Source: Falsiroseomonas sp051859025
Lineage (GTDB): Bacteria > Pseudomonadota > Alphaproteobacteria > Acetobacterales > Acetobacteraceae
Assembly: GCF_051859025.1 (NCBI RefSeq)
Contig: NZ_JBHYGL010000023.1
Span: 1 to 64,000, forward strand
Direction of reading: 5' to 3'
DNA: 64,000 nucleotides
This document shows positions 8,501 through 17,427 of the stretch, in pieces; the first letter of the stretch is position 1, and each line of letters opens with the position of its first letter. Under the pieces are notes generated by a model, which made no database searches, was not told the origin of the DNA, and saw only the letters and a list, made by a program, of their open reading frames with translations. Both the position numbers and the translations under genes were made by a program.

Positions 8501-9886
8501 ATGATCCGCCTGGTGGAGGGCGAGGTGCTCGATGGCTTCACCATCGGGCGCCTGCTGCATGTCGGCGGCATGGCCGTGCTCTGGCAGGTGACGCACCCCG
8601 ACCACGATTCCGACCTGCTGATGAAGGTGCCCCGCCTGGCGGAAGGGGAGGACCCCGCCGCCATCGTCAGCTTCGAGATGGAGCAGATGATCCTGCCCCG
8701 CCTCACGGGTCCGCACGTCCCCCGCTTCATCGCTTCCGGCGGCTTCGACCGCCAGCCCTACCTGGTAATGGAACGAATCCCCGGCCGCAGCCTGCTGCCG
8801 CTGATCGACGACTTGCCACGCCCCATCGAGGAAGTCGCCGATATCGGTGCGCGGGTGGCGGAGGCGCTGGACGCGCTGCACCGCCAGCACGTGGTGCACC
8901 TGGACGTGAAGCCCTCCAACATCCTGATGCGCGACAGCGGAGAGGCCGTGCTGATCGATTTCGGCCTGTCGCGCCATGCGCAACTGCCGGATCTGATGGA
9001 GGAGGAGTTCCGCCTGCCCTACGGCACCGCGCCCTACATGGCGCCGGAACAGGTGATGGGCATCCGGTCCGACCCGCGCAGCGATCTGTTTGCGCTGGGG
9101 GCCATGCTGTATTTCCTGGTGACGGGCACGCGACCTTTCGGCGATCCGCAGCGCCTCAAGGGATTGCAGCGCCGGCTGTGGCGGGACCCCGTGCCGCCCC
9201 GCGCGCGGCGTGCGGAATGCCCGGACTGGATGCAGGAGATCATCCTGCGCTGCCTGGAAGTGCGCCCCGAGCGCCGCCACCCCACCGCCGCGCAACTCGC
9301 CTTCGACCTGCGGCACCCCGACCAGGTGGCGCTGACCGCACGCGCCGCGAAGCAGCGCCAGGATGGCTGGGCCACCACGATGCGCCGACGCTTCCACCCC
9401 GATCATCGCGTGCGCTTCGACCGTGCCGTTGCGATGACGGTGGAGGATGCGCCGATCCTGGCCGTCGCGGTGGATGTGACGGAGCAGGATGAAGCACTGT
9501 CGGCGACGCTGCGCGGCACAGTGGAGAAACTGCTGGCCACCATGCCGGGCGCGCGCCTCGCCTGCCTGAATGTGCTGCGGCAGAACCGCATCGCGCTGGA
9601 CAGCACGCTGGATGATGTCGGCCGCAACAAGCATGTGCAGCGCCTGGTGGAGTTGAAGCACTGGGCCGCGCCGCTCGGCCTGGCGGAGGGGCGCGTGACG
9701 TTTCATGTGCTGGAGGCCGTGAACCCCGCCCACGCCCTGCTGGATTATGTCCGCATGAATGGCGTGGACCATCTGGTGATGGGCGCGCGCGCCGTGTCGC
9801 TGAAGCGCAAGCTGCTCGGCAGCGTCAGCGGGGAGCTGGCGGCGGAGGCGCCTTGCAGCGTGACGGTGGTGCGGGCGCGGACCTAG
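8501..9886 (+). CDS. Serine/threonine protein kinase fused to a universal stress (UspA) domain
   Basis: This 461-residue protein begins with a Hanks-type kinase domain (about residues 8-265): the lysine in LLMKVPR, the catalytic loop HLDVKPSN (HxD with K and N), DFGLS for the metal-binding aspartate, and APYMAPEQ for the P+1 loop. The glycine-rich loop is short (LLHVGGMAVLW). After a linker, residues about 310-461 resemble a UspA domain, ending with VMGARAVSLKRKLLGSVSGELA and PCSVTVVR, which is the nucleotide-binding end of ATP-binding Usp proteins. No membrane segment is present, so it is a soluble sensor kinase. The stop overlaps the convergent M20 gene by four bases (CTAG). Confidence 0.88.
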   Translation: MIRLVEGEVLDGFTIGRLLHVGGMAVLWQVTHPDHDSDLLMKVPRLAEGEDPAAIVSFEMEQMILPRLTGPHVPRFIASGGFDRQPYLVMERIPGRSLLPLIDDLPRPIEEVADIGARVAEALDALHRQHVVHLDVKPSNILMRDSGEAVLIDFGLSRHAQLPDLMEEEFRLPYGTAPYMAPEQVMGIRSDPRSDLFALGAMLYFLVTGTRPFGDPQRLKGLQRRLWRDPVPPRARRAECPDWMQEIILRCLEVRPERRHPTAAQLAFDLRHPDQVALTARAAKQRQDGWATTMRRRFHPDHRVRFDRAVAMTVEDAPILAVAVDVTEQDEALSATLRGTVEKLLATMPGARLACLNVLRQNRIALDSTLDDVGRNKHVQRLVELKHWAAPLGLAEGRVTFHVLEAVNPAHALLDYVRMNGVDHLVMGARAVSLKRKLLGSVSGELAAEAPCSVTVVRART

Positions 9887-11259
9887 CTTCCGGCGCCGAA
9901 CTTCCGCACCAGCGCCACCCAGGCCGCGAAGCCATCCGGCATCGCGCTCTCCCGCCAATTCTCGTCCGGCGCGTGGAAATCCTCATCCGCCGTGGCGAAG
10001 GAGAACATGACGGTGTCGATGCCGAGCACCCGCTGCACGATATCCGTCAGTGGCAGCGTGGCGCCCATGCGCACGCGGAGTGGCTTGCGCCCCGTCGTCG
10101 CTTCCAGCGCCGCTTCCGCCGCCAGCAGCAGGGGGTGGTCGCCGGGCACGGCGGTGGCGAGCGATCCGTCGCGCGCGGAGGTCACGGTCAGCGTCGCGCC
10201 TGGCGGGCAATGCTGGCGCAGATGCGCCTCCACCGCCGCCGCCACGCGCTTCGGCTGCTGCCCTGGCACGATCCGCATGGAGAGTTTTGCGTGTGCCTCC
10301 GCCGGGATCACGGTCTTGCCGCCCGCGCCGGTATAGCCGCCCCATAGCCCATTCACGTCGAGCGTCGGCTTCAGCCAGAGCCGTTCGAGAAACCCCGCCG
10401 CATCCCGCCCGCTCGGCGCGATGCCGATGGAGGCGTCATGCGCCGCCACATCGTAGGGAATCGCGGACAGCGCGGCGCGATCTTCCTCCGTCACCGGCGC
10501 GGCGCCTTCGCCGAAGCCCTCGACCAGGATCGTGCCCTGTTCATCGTGCAAGGTGGCGACCAGCCGCGCCATCGCGTGCAGCGCATTCGGTGCGACGCCG
10601 CCATAGCGGCCGCTATGCAGATCCTTCGCCGCGGTGCGCAGCGAAATCTCCATCGCCATGTTGCCGCGCGTCGCCACCGTCATCGTCGGCAGGTCAGCCC
10701 GCCAGCGCGCGCCATCGGCCGACAGCACCGCATCGGCGCGCAGCCAATCCCGGTTCTGATCGAGGATGCGCGCCAGGGACGCGGAGCCGCATTCCTCCTC
10801 CCCCTCCAGCAGCACCGTGACGTTGAAGGGCAGCCGCCCTTCCTCCGCCAGGAAGGCGCCGAGCGTTTCCATCGCCAGCAGCGATGGCCCCTTGTCGTCG
10901 GAGACCCCGCGCCCGTAGAGCCGCCCGTTGCGCGACGCCAGCACGAAGGGGGCGGAGGTCCAGGCCTCCACCGGATCGGGCGGCTGGACGTCGTAATGGC
11001 CATAGACCAGCAGCGTCGGGGCGCCGGCTCGCGCGCCATGCCAGCGCGCCGTCACCGCGGGGTGCCCGCCCGCGCCCAGTTCGCGCGCGCCCTCGAACCC
11101 CATCGCCGTCAAGCGCGCGATCCACCACTCCCGCGCCTGCGCCATCCCTTCGGCATAGGCGGGATCGGTGGAAACGGATTGGCAGGCCACCAGCGCCGCC
11201 AGCCGCGCGACGAAGCCTTCCTGCCCGGCCAGCAGCCGGGCCAGTACCGCATCGCTCAT
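9883..11259 (-). CDS. M20-family metallopeptidase (dipeptidase / carboxypeptidase G2-like)
   Basis: This 458-residue zinc hydrolase has all M20 active-site motifs: VYGHYDVQPPDP with the first metal ligand near residue 87, GRGVSDDKG near 117, the catalytic and bridging glutamates in EGEEECGS near 151, and a final histidine in DEDFHAPDENW near 430. Family members remove C-terminal residues from dipeptides or N-acyl amino acids. It overlaps by one base the PanE-like gene upstream and belongs to a minus-strand unit with a creatininase-type amidase and a peptide ABC binding protein, so it probably processes what that transporter brings in. Confidence 0.87.
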   Translation of the reverse strand: MSDAVLARLLAGQEGFVARLAALVACQSVSTDPAYAEGMAQAREWWIARLTAMGFEGARELGAGGHPAVTARWHGARAGAPTLLVYGHYDVQPPDPVEAWTSAPFVLASRNGRLYGRGVSDDKGPSLLAMETLGAFLAEEGRLPFNVTVLLEGEEECGSASLARILDQNRDWLRADAVLSADGARWRADLPTMTVATRGNMAMEISLRTAAKDLHSGRYGGVAPNALHAMARLVATLHDEQGTILVEGFGEGAAPVTEEDRAALSAIPYDVAAHDASIGIAPSGRDAAGFLERLWLKPTLDVNGLWGGYTGAGGKTVIPAEAHAKLSMRIVPGQQPKRVAAAVEAHLRQHCPPGATLTVTSARDGSLATAVPGDHPLLLAAEAALEATTGRKPLRVRMGATLPLTDIVQRVLGIDTVMFSFATADEDFHAPDENWRESAMPDGFAAWVALVRKFGAGS

Positions 11260-12275
11260 CAGATCGAATCCAGCAGCGCCTGGAAGGTATCCCGCGACTG
11301 TTCGCGGCGGCCTTCCTCGATATCCGCGATCAGCCGGCCAACGGCGGACAGGGCAGGGGTCGGGATGCCGAGTTCCGCGGCGAGCCGCGGCGTGATGTTC
11401 AGCTGCGATGCGGCTTCCGTCTTCCGCTTGCGTACCGCCAGGTCGCGCCAGATGCCGCTATGGGTCTTGGCGGATTGGGAGGTGAATTCGCGCAGCCAGG
11501 CCACGACCGCGATGCCATCCGCATCGGGCCGCCCTGGCGCGAAGGCCATGGGCTCATACCCCCCGAAGCCCCGCGGCGCGACACCACGCGCCAGCGCCAC
11601 CGCCACCACTTCCCGCCCCAGCGCCAGCCAGGCCTTCATGCGGGCGGGATCGGCGAAATTCTCCGTCATGCTGTCATGGGTCAGCGCGGTCGCGAACAGC
11701 ATCGCCCCATAGCCCATCTTGCCCCAGAGATAGCCCCAGATGTCCTCCGTCAGGATCGCATCAGGCTCGAAGATCCGGCACAGATCGAACATCGCCCGCG
11801 TGCGGTCGCGAACGCTGCCATCGATCTCCCCTACCACGACGGAGCCGCGGCTGCCGTAGAGGATCTCCCCTGGCCCGTGCCAATCCGCGGAGAAGTTGAC
11901 GAAGCAGCCCATTGTGCGCTCGGCGCCCACGGCTTCCGCGATTTCCACCTCGTTCAGCCCGTTCTGGGCGGAGAAGACGTAGCCGCCAGGCGCGAGGTGC
12001 GGCGCCAGCATCGGCAGCGCATCCTTCGTCGCCTGCGCCTTCACCGCCAGCACGATGCGGGAATAGGTGCCCTTGAGTTCAGCGGGCGTCACCGCCGGGA
12101 TGGTCAGGCGAAAATCCTCCACCGGCCCGAAGATGTGCAGGCCCGTGGTGCGGCAGGCCTCGACATGCTCGGCCACGGTATCGACCAGCAGGACGTCATG
12201 CCCCGCCCGCGCCCAATAGGCGCCGAGCGTGCCGCCGATGGCGCCCGCGCCCCAGATGACTATCGGGTCTGCCAT
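11259..12275 (-). CDS. Ketopantoate reductase family (PanE/ApbA) oxidoreductase
   Basis: This 338-residue protein has the N-terminal dinucleotide-binding motif IWGAGAIGGTLGAY at residues 7-20, the VLAVKAQAT segment near 76, and the SAQNGLNE motif near 102 that in PanE holds the substrate-binding asparagine and glycine residues. The C-terminal helical domain is also present. True PanE reduces 2-dehydropantoate for coenzyme A synthesis, but this copy lies between a peptidase and a creatininase-type hydrolase in a transporter unit, so a catabolic role on another 2-keto acid is equally likely. Its start lies inside the end of the creatininase gene (16-base overlap). Confidence 0.82.
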   Translation of the reverse strand: MADPIVIWGAGAIGGTLGAYWARAGHDVLLVDTVAEHVEACRTTGLHIFGPVEDFRLTIPAVTPAELKGTYSRIVLAVKAQATKDALPMLAPHLAPGGYVFSAQNGLNEVEIAEAVGAERTMGCFVNFSADWHGPGEILYGSRGSVVVGEIDGSVRDRTRAMFDLCRIFEPDAILTEDIWGYLWGKMGYGAMLFATALTHDSMTENFADPARMKAWLALGREVVAVALARGVAPRGFGGYEPMAFAPGRPDADGIAVVAWLREFTSQSAKTHSGIWRDLAVRKRKTEAASQLNITPRLAAELGIPTPALSAVGRLIADIEEGRREQSRDTFQALLDSI

Positions 12276-12967
12276 GGTCCCTCCAGCGCCTCGCGAGTCT
12301 CGGCCACGCCTTCGTCCCAGATGCGCTGCATCAATTCATCCGGCAGTTGCCACGGCCCGCCGAAGGCGCCGTCGCCCAGGATCTCCCGCACCCTGGCCGG
12401 ACCGCTCGCCTTCATCAGCGCGAGATCCGGCCTCGGCTTCACGCCTTCCGGCGCCTTCGCATGGGGCAGGCGCGTCCAGGGGAAATTCTCGAACCAATTG
12501 CCATGGCTGGCCGAGGGATCGGCCGCCATTGCCGCCGCCCAGGTGCGCGGCGCATTGTACCAGTTGTGGAACTTGATGGAGAGCTCCGGCCGCTCCGTCA
12601 TCATCTCCTGCGCCAGCGCGCCGACCGGCGCATTCCCGCCATGGCCGTTGACCAGCAGGATGCGCTTGAAGCCGACGCGCGCCACGCTCTCGATCAGGTC
12701 GCGCGCCACAGCCAGCAGCGTCTCCACCCGCAGGCTCACGCTGCCCGGAAACGCCGCGAAGTAGGGCGCCAGCCCGAAGGGCATGGCCGGATAGACCGGC
12801 ACCCCCAGCGGCGTGGCGGCTTCCACCGCCACCCGCTCCGCCAGGATCGCATCGACGCAGAGCGAGAGCTGCGCGTGCTGTTCCGTGCTGCCGAAGGGCA
12901 GCACGACCCGGTCATCGAGGCGAAGATACGCCTCGATGTCCATCCAGTTGCTGTCGGCGATTCTCAT
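12260..12967 (-). CDS. Creatininase-family amidohydrolase
   Basis: This 235-residue protein matches the creatininase/FAPy-deformylase fold, with the metal-site segment PFGSTEQHAQL near residues 24-34, FPGSVSLR near 75, and VNGHGGN near 105. The standard EQHGPHLP motif is altered to EQHAQLSL, so the substrate pocket probably differs from creatinine. It overlaps the binding-protein gene upstream by four bases and the reductase gene downstream by 16 bases, indicating one operon. In this context it likely cleaves a cyclic or acyl amide imported by the linked ABC system. Confidence 0.83.
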   Translation of the reverse strand: MRIADSNWMDIEAYLRLDDRVVLPFGSTEQHAQLSLCVDAILAERVAVEAATPLGVPVYPAMPFGLAPYFAAFPGSVSLRVETLLAVARDLIESVARVGFKRILLVNGHGGNAPVGALAQEMMTERPELSIKFHNWYNAPRTWAAAMAADPSASHGNWFENFPWTRLPHAKAPEGVKPRPDLALMKASGPARVREILGDGAFGGPWQLPDELMQRIWDEGVAETREALEGPWQTR

Positions 12968-14553
12968 CGTGTCGCCGGCGTCACGTCCCAGGCGTAGGTC
13001 TCCTCATCCGCGCGGCCGGATGGCATGGACACACGGTCCCGTCGCATCGCCCAGGCGGAGCCGACGGAGGCCAGCGGCAGGGAGACGCGTTCGCGGTTGA
13101 ACAGCGCCCCGATCTGCTGCAGCAACTCCCGCCGCTTGGCGTCGTCCAGCTCGAACTCCGAGGCCTGGATCAGGCGGTCCATCTCCGGGTTCGAATAGCC
13201 GTGCCAGTTGAAGGCGCCGAGCCTCAGTTGCGGGTTGTTGGTGTGGGCGTTGGAGGAATAGGTGTAGCTGGCCTCACCGGTCAGCGTGCCCCAGCCCGCC
13301 ATGATATTGGACAACTCGCCGCGCGCGCGGGCGGGGAAGATCACCGCCGCGGGCTGGCCGGCGGCCTGAACCTCGATCCCGATCCGCGCCAGCATCTGCG
13401 CCATGGCGGTGCCGACGCCGCGGTCGCCGGGCAGGCGGTCATTGCTGAAGTTCAGCACCATGCGGAAGCCGTTCGGGAAGCCGGCCTCGGCCAGCAGCGC
13501 GCGGGCGCGGGCCAGGTTCGGCGTCGGGATCGGCAGGGCCGGGTTGAAGCCGAAGATGTTGGGCGTGACCATCTGCCCCTGCGGCGTGCCCATGCCCTCC
13601 ATCGCGATTTCCGCCAGCGCGCGGCGGTCGATGGCGAGGTCGATGGCTTCGCGGACGCGGGGGTCGCGATAGGGGTTGGCGGCCAGGCGCGACCCGTCCC
13701 GCGCCGTCACCTGCGGCGTGTTCTCCCGGAAGTCGAACTGGAAGTTGAAGACATAGACGGTGTCGGACTTCACGACGGACAGCGTCCGGTCACGCTCCAG
13801 CGTCGCGACGTCGGCGGCCGGCACGCGGACGATCATGTCCACCTGGCCGGTGCGAAGCTGTGCAACGCGGTTCGCGTCGTTCGGGATCTCCCGGCGCACA
13901 TGCCGCGCCCAGGCCGGGCGGCCGGACCAATGGCCTTCGAACCGATCCACCACGAATTGCTCGCGCGGCGTCCAGGACACGAAGCGGTAGGGGCCCGTGC
14001 CGATGGCGGCGCGGCCGGTGTTGAAGGCCTCGTTGCTCGCCTCCGGCGTCAGACCCGCGGTGGCGCGGGCGGAGACGACGAAGAGGCGGATGAAATCGTT
14101 CGGCAGGGTGGGGGAGGGCCCGCCCGTGATGATGTGCAGCGTGTGCGGATCGACGATGCGGACATCGGTGATGCGGCGCACATAGATGCGCGTCGGGTTC
14201 GGCCCCGACAGGGTCTGCATCCGCCGGATGGAGGCGACGACATCCTCCGCCGTCATGTCGCTGCCGTCATGGAACTTCACGCCGCGGCGCAGCTTGAATT
14301 CCCAGGTCGTCGCATCGATCGGGCGCCAGGATTCCGCCAGCCCCGGCTCGATCTGCAATTGCGGGCCGGAATGCGTCAGCGTGTCGAAGATGTGCTTCAG
14401 CGCCTCGCTATGCGTGCCGGTGGCGGTGAAATGCGGGTCGATCGATTCCGGCCCGGCGCGCACGCCCATGGTCAGGGTCTGCGCGTTCGCCGCGCCCACG
14501 AGCATCGCGCCCATGGTGGCGGACAAGGCAAGGTGGACAAATCTGCGGCTCAT
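12964..14553 (-). CDS. ABC transporter substrate-binding protein, dipeptide/oligopeptide family (SBP_bac_5)
   Basis: This 529-residue protein begins with a signal peptide (MSRRFVHLALSATMGAML, cleavage after ANAQ). Family signatures include PESIDPHFTATGTHSE, LRRGVKFHDGSDMTAEDV, GTGPYRFVSW and a long alpha/beta body, as in DppA/OppA class binding proteins. I chose the ATG at 14553 because GGAGACACGTCG lies directly upstream and the signal peptide starts there; an upstream ATG at 14580 lacks these. It diverges from the permease genes at 14634 with an 80-base shared promoter region, so this is the periplasmic receptor of that importer. The ligand is unknown. Confidence 0.9.
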   Translation of the reverse strand: MSRRFVHLALSATMGAMLVGAANAQTLTMGVRAGPESIDPHFTATGTHSEALKHIFDTLTHSGPQLQIEPGLAESWRPIDATTWEFKLRRGVKFHDGSDMTAEDVVASIRRMQTLSGPNPTRIYVRRITDVRIVDPHTLHIITGGPSPTLPNDFIRLFVVSARATAGLTPEASNEAFNTGRAAIGTGPYRFVSWTPREQFVVDRFEGHWSGRPAWARHVRREIPNDANRVAQLRTGQVDMIVRVPAADVATLERDRTLSVVKSDTVYVFNFQFDFRENTPQVTARDGSRLAANPYRDPRVREAIDLAIDRRALAEIAMEGMGTPQGQMVTPNIFGFNPALPIPTPNLARARALLAEAGFPNGFRMVLNFSNDRLPGDRGVGTAMAQMLARIGIEVQAAGQPAAVIFPARARGELSNIMAGWGTLTGEASYTYSSNAHTNNPQLRLGAFNWHGYSNPEMDRLIQASEFELDDAKRRELLQQIGALFNRERVSLPLASVGSAWAMRRDRVSMPSGRADEETYAWDVTPATR

Positions 14554-14633
14554 CGACGTGTCTCCGGGGGCTTCGTTCAATCACATGCTAGGAACGGCTT
14601 GCGTCCGCTGTCCATGCCCCGATACTGCGAAGG

Positions 14634-15611
14634 ATGCTCGGCTTCATCATTCAGCGGCTGCTCCAGGCCGGCCTCGTCATGCTGGCGATGTCGGCGCTGG
14701 TCTTCATCGGCGTATACGCCATCGGCAACCCGATCGACGTCCTGATCTCCCCGGACGCGACGCAGGACATCCGCGCGGCCGCCATCAAATCCATGGGGCT
14801 GGACCTGCCGTTGTGGCAGCAATACCTGGCCTTCCTCGGCCGGTTGCTGTCCGGCGATTTCGGGCGGTCCTTCGTTTTCGGCACGCCCGTGATCGATCTT
14901 GTGCTGGCGCGGCTGCCGGCGACGCTGGAACTGGCACTCGCTTCCGTGCTGATCGGCGCCTTCATCGGCATCCCTCTCGGCATCTATGCCGGCTACAAGC
15001 CGGAAAGCCCGATCGCGCGCGGGATCATGGCGGTCTCCGTGCTCGGCTTCTCCGTCCCCACCTTCTGGGTGGGGCTGATCCTGATCCTGTTCTTCGCCGT
15101 GCACCTGGACTGGCTGCCGGCCGGCAATCGCGGGCCGACCGCCGAATTCCTCGGCATCCAGTGGTCCTTCCTGACGAAGGAAGGGCTGACCTTCCTGATC
15201 CTGCCGGCCTTGAACCTAAGCCTCTTCAAGCTCGCGATGATGATCCGCCTGGCGAGGGCCGGGACGCGGGAGGTGATGCTGACGGATACCGTGAAATTCG
15301 CCCGGGCCGCGGGGCTGTCGGAGATGACGATCCTGCGCCGCCACGTGCTGCGGCTGATCTCCATCCCGCTTGTGACGGTGTTCGGCCTGGAATTCGGATC
15401 GACGCTGGCCTTCGCGGTGGTGACGGAGACGATCTTCTCCTGGCCCGGCGTCGGCAAGCTGATCATCGAGAGCATCACCTCCCTCGACCGCCCCGTGATG
15501 GTCGCCTACCTGGTGCTGGTGGCGTTCCTGTTCGTGACGATCAACCTGGTGGTCGATTTGTCCTACGCACTGCTTGATCCACGGTTGCGTCGTGGTGGTC
15601 GCGGGGCATGA
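14634..15611 (+). CDS. ABC transporter permease, DppB type
   Basis: This 325-residue membrane protein has six predicted transmembrane segments, starting with one at residues about 9-30 (AGLVMLAMSALVFIGVYAIG). The DppB-type layout shows in the LGIPLGIYAG region near residue 110 and the EAA loop (FARAAGLSEMTILRRHVLR near 225-243) that contacts the ATPases. It is the first gene of the plus-strand part of the divergent peptide transporter, and its end overlaps the next permease by four bases (ATGA). Confidence 0.92.
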   Translation: MLGFIIQRLLQAGLVMLAMSALVFIGVYAIGNPIDVLISPDATQDIRAAAIKSMGLDLPLWQQYLAFLGRLLSGDFGRSFVFGTPVIDLVLARLPATLELALASVLIGAFIGIPLGIYAGYKPESPIARGIMAVSVLGFSVPTFWVGLILILFFAVHLDWLPAGNRGPTAEFLGIQWSFLTKEGLTFLILPALNLSLFKLAMMIRLARAGTREVMLTDTVKFARAAGLSEMTILRRHVLRLISIPLVTVFGLEFGSTLAFAVVTETIFSWPGVGKLIIESITSLDRPVMVAYLVLVAFLFVTINLVVDLSYALLDPRLRRGGRGA

Positions 15612-16468
15612 AGGCCTTCTGGCAGGAATACCGGGAGAACTGGATCGCCGTCGTCGCGCTGGCGGTGGTGGTCATCATCGTCCTGGCGGCGCTGCTGGCG
15701 CCCTGGATCACGCCGCAGAACCCCTATGATCTGGCGTCGCTCGACCTCATGGATGCCCGCAAGCCGCCGGGCTTCGTGGGGTCGGAAGGCTATGTCCACT
15801 GGCTCGGCACCGATGCGCAGGGGCGGGATTTGCTGAGCGCGATCATCCACGGGCTGCGCATCTCGCTCCAGATGGGCATCGCCGCGGGCCTCTTCGCCAT
15901 GACCATCGGTGCGACGCTCGGCATCCTCTCCGCCCATGCCGGCGGATGGGTGGAAGCCGCGATCATGCGGGTCGTGGATCTGCAGCTGTCCTTCCCGGCC
16001 ATCCTGCTCGCCCTGGTGCTGGTGGCGGTGCTGGGGCAGGGGAAGTACCAGCTCGTCATCGCGCTCGTCGCCGCGCAATACGCCTACTTCGCCCGCACCG
16101 CCTATGGCGCCGCGACCGCGGAACGCCAGAAGGATTATGTGGAGGCCGCGCATGCCACGCCCCTGCCGGGCTGGCGCATCGTGCTGCGCCACATCCTGCC
16201 GAACTGCCTGCCGCCGCTGATCGTCGTCGGCACCGTGCAGGTCGCCAACGCCATCGCGCTGGAGGCGACGCTCTCCTTCCTGGGCCTCGGCCTGCCGCCG
16301 ACGGAGCCCAGCCTCGGCATGCTCATCGCCAACGGCTTCCAGTACATGATGAGCGGCCGCACCTGGATTTCCGTCTATCCCGGCATCGCGCTGATCGTGC
16401 TGATCGTCGCCATCAACATCGTGGGCGACCAGATACGCGACCAGTTCAACCCGAGGCTCCGCCGATGA
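15608..16468 (+). CDS. ABC transporter permease, DppC type
   Basis: This 286-residue protein starts with a cytoplasmic stretch and a transmembrane helix (WIAVVALAVVVIIVLAALLA), followed by the DppC hallmark HWLGTDAQGRDLLSAIIHG near residue 65. Five further membrane segments follow. The EAA loop is visible as DYVEAAHATPLPGWRIVLRH near 175-195 and the C terminus ends in GDQIRDQFNPRLRR, the usual end of this family. It forms the heterodimeric channel with the preceding DppB-type permease; genes overlap on both sides by four bases. Confidence 0.92.
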   Translation: MKAFWQEYRENWIAVVALAVVVIIVLAALLAPWITPQNPYDLASLDLMDARKPPGFVGSEGYVHWLGTDAQGRDLLSAIIHGLRISLQMGIAAGLFAMTIGATLGILSAHAGGWVEAAIMRVVDLQLSFPAILLALVLVAVLGQGKYQLVIALVAAQYAYFARTAYGAATAERQKDYVEAAHATPLPGWRIVLRHILPNCLPPLIVVGTVQVANAIALEATLSFLGLGLPPTEPSLGMLIANGFQYMMSGRTWISVYPGIALIVLIVAINIVGDQIRDQFNPRLRR

Positions 16469-17427
16469 GCCTTCTCGAGGTCCGCGACCTCCGCACCCAT
16501 TTCTTCACCCGCGCCGGCGTGGTGAAGGCGGTCGAAGGCGTTTCCTTCTCGCTCGAGAAGGGCGAGATATTGGGCCTGGTCGGTGAAAGCGGGTCCGGCA
16601 AATCCGTCACCGGCTTCTCCCTCATCGGCCTGGTCGATCCCCCCGGGCGCATCGCTTCCGGCTCGATCAAGTTCGAGGGCCGCGAACTCGTCGGCCTTCC
16701 GCCCGCAGAGATGCGCGCGCTGCGCGGCAAGCGCATCGCCATGGTCTTCCAGGACCCGGCGGCGACGCTGAACCCCGTGCTCTCCATCGGCCAGCAGATG
16801 ACGCTGGCGGTGCAGGCGCATGGCCGCATCAGTGACAACGCGGCGCGGGACCTGGCGGCGCGGACGCTGACGCGCGTCGGCATTCCCGATGCGGCGGCGC
16901 GGCTCGATGCCTATCCCCATGAATTCTCCGGCGGCATGCGCCAGCGCGTCGCCATCGCGACGGCGCTGCTGCACGGCCCCGACCTCATCATCGCGGATGA
17001 GCCGACGACGGCGCTCGACGTCTCCATCCAGGCGCAGATCCTGGCGGAGATGAAGTCGCTGGCGAAGGAAACTGGCACCGCCCTGGTCTGGATCAGCCAT
17101 GACCTCGCGACCGTGTCGTCCCTCGCGGATCGCGTGCTGGTCATGTATGCCGGCCGCATCGTGGAGGCCGGCGCGGTGGGAGAGACGCTGCGCGCGCCGC
17201 GCCACCACTACACCCGCGGGCTGCTGGACAGCCTGCCCGCCATGGCGCGTCCTGGCCAGAAGTTGAACCAGATTCCCGGGACCACGCCATCGCTGCTCTC
17301 GCTGCCGCCCGGCTGCCCCTTCGCACCCCGCTGCCCGCGCGCCGATGCGGTGTGCGCAACTGACCCGCCCGATGTCGTCACCGCATCCCGCCTGGTGCGC
17401 TGCCACCACCCGCTGGAGGCCGCATGA
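16465..17427 (+). CDS. ABC transporter ATP-binding protein, DppD type
   Basis: This 320-residue ATPase has Walker A GESGSGKS near residue 40, Q-loop VFQDPAATLNPV near 95, signature FSGGMRQRVAIA near 155, Walker B LIIADEPTTALD near 175 and the switch histidine in WISHDLATV. The C-terminal oligopeptide transporter domain contains the cysteine cluster CPFAPRCPRADAVC near 285-300 that in this family binds an iron-sulfur cluster. The ATG at 16465 overlaps the upstream permease stop; the frame is open further upstream but only as a shadow of that permease. Confidence 0.92.
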   Translation: MSLLEVRDLRTHFFTRAGVVKAVEGVSFSLEKGEILGLVGESGSGKSVTGFSLIGLVDPPGRIASGSIKFEGRELVGLPPAEMRALRGKRIAMVFQDPAATLNPVLSIGQQMTLAVQAHGRISDNAARDLAARTLTRVGIPDAAARLDAYPHEFSGGMRQRVAIATALLHGPDLIIADEPTTALDVSIQAQILAEMKSLAKETGTALVWISHDLATVSSLADRVLVMYAGRIVEAGAVGETLRAPRHHYTRGLLDSLPAMARPGQKLNQIPGTTPSLLSLPPGCPFAPRCPRADAVCATDPPDVVTASRLVRCHHPLEAA

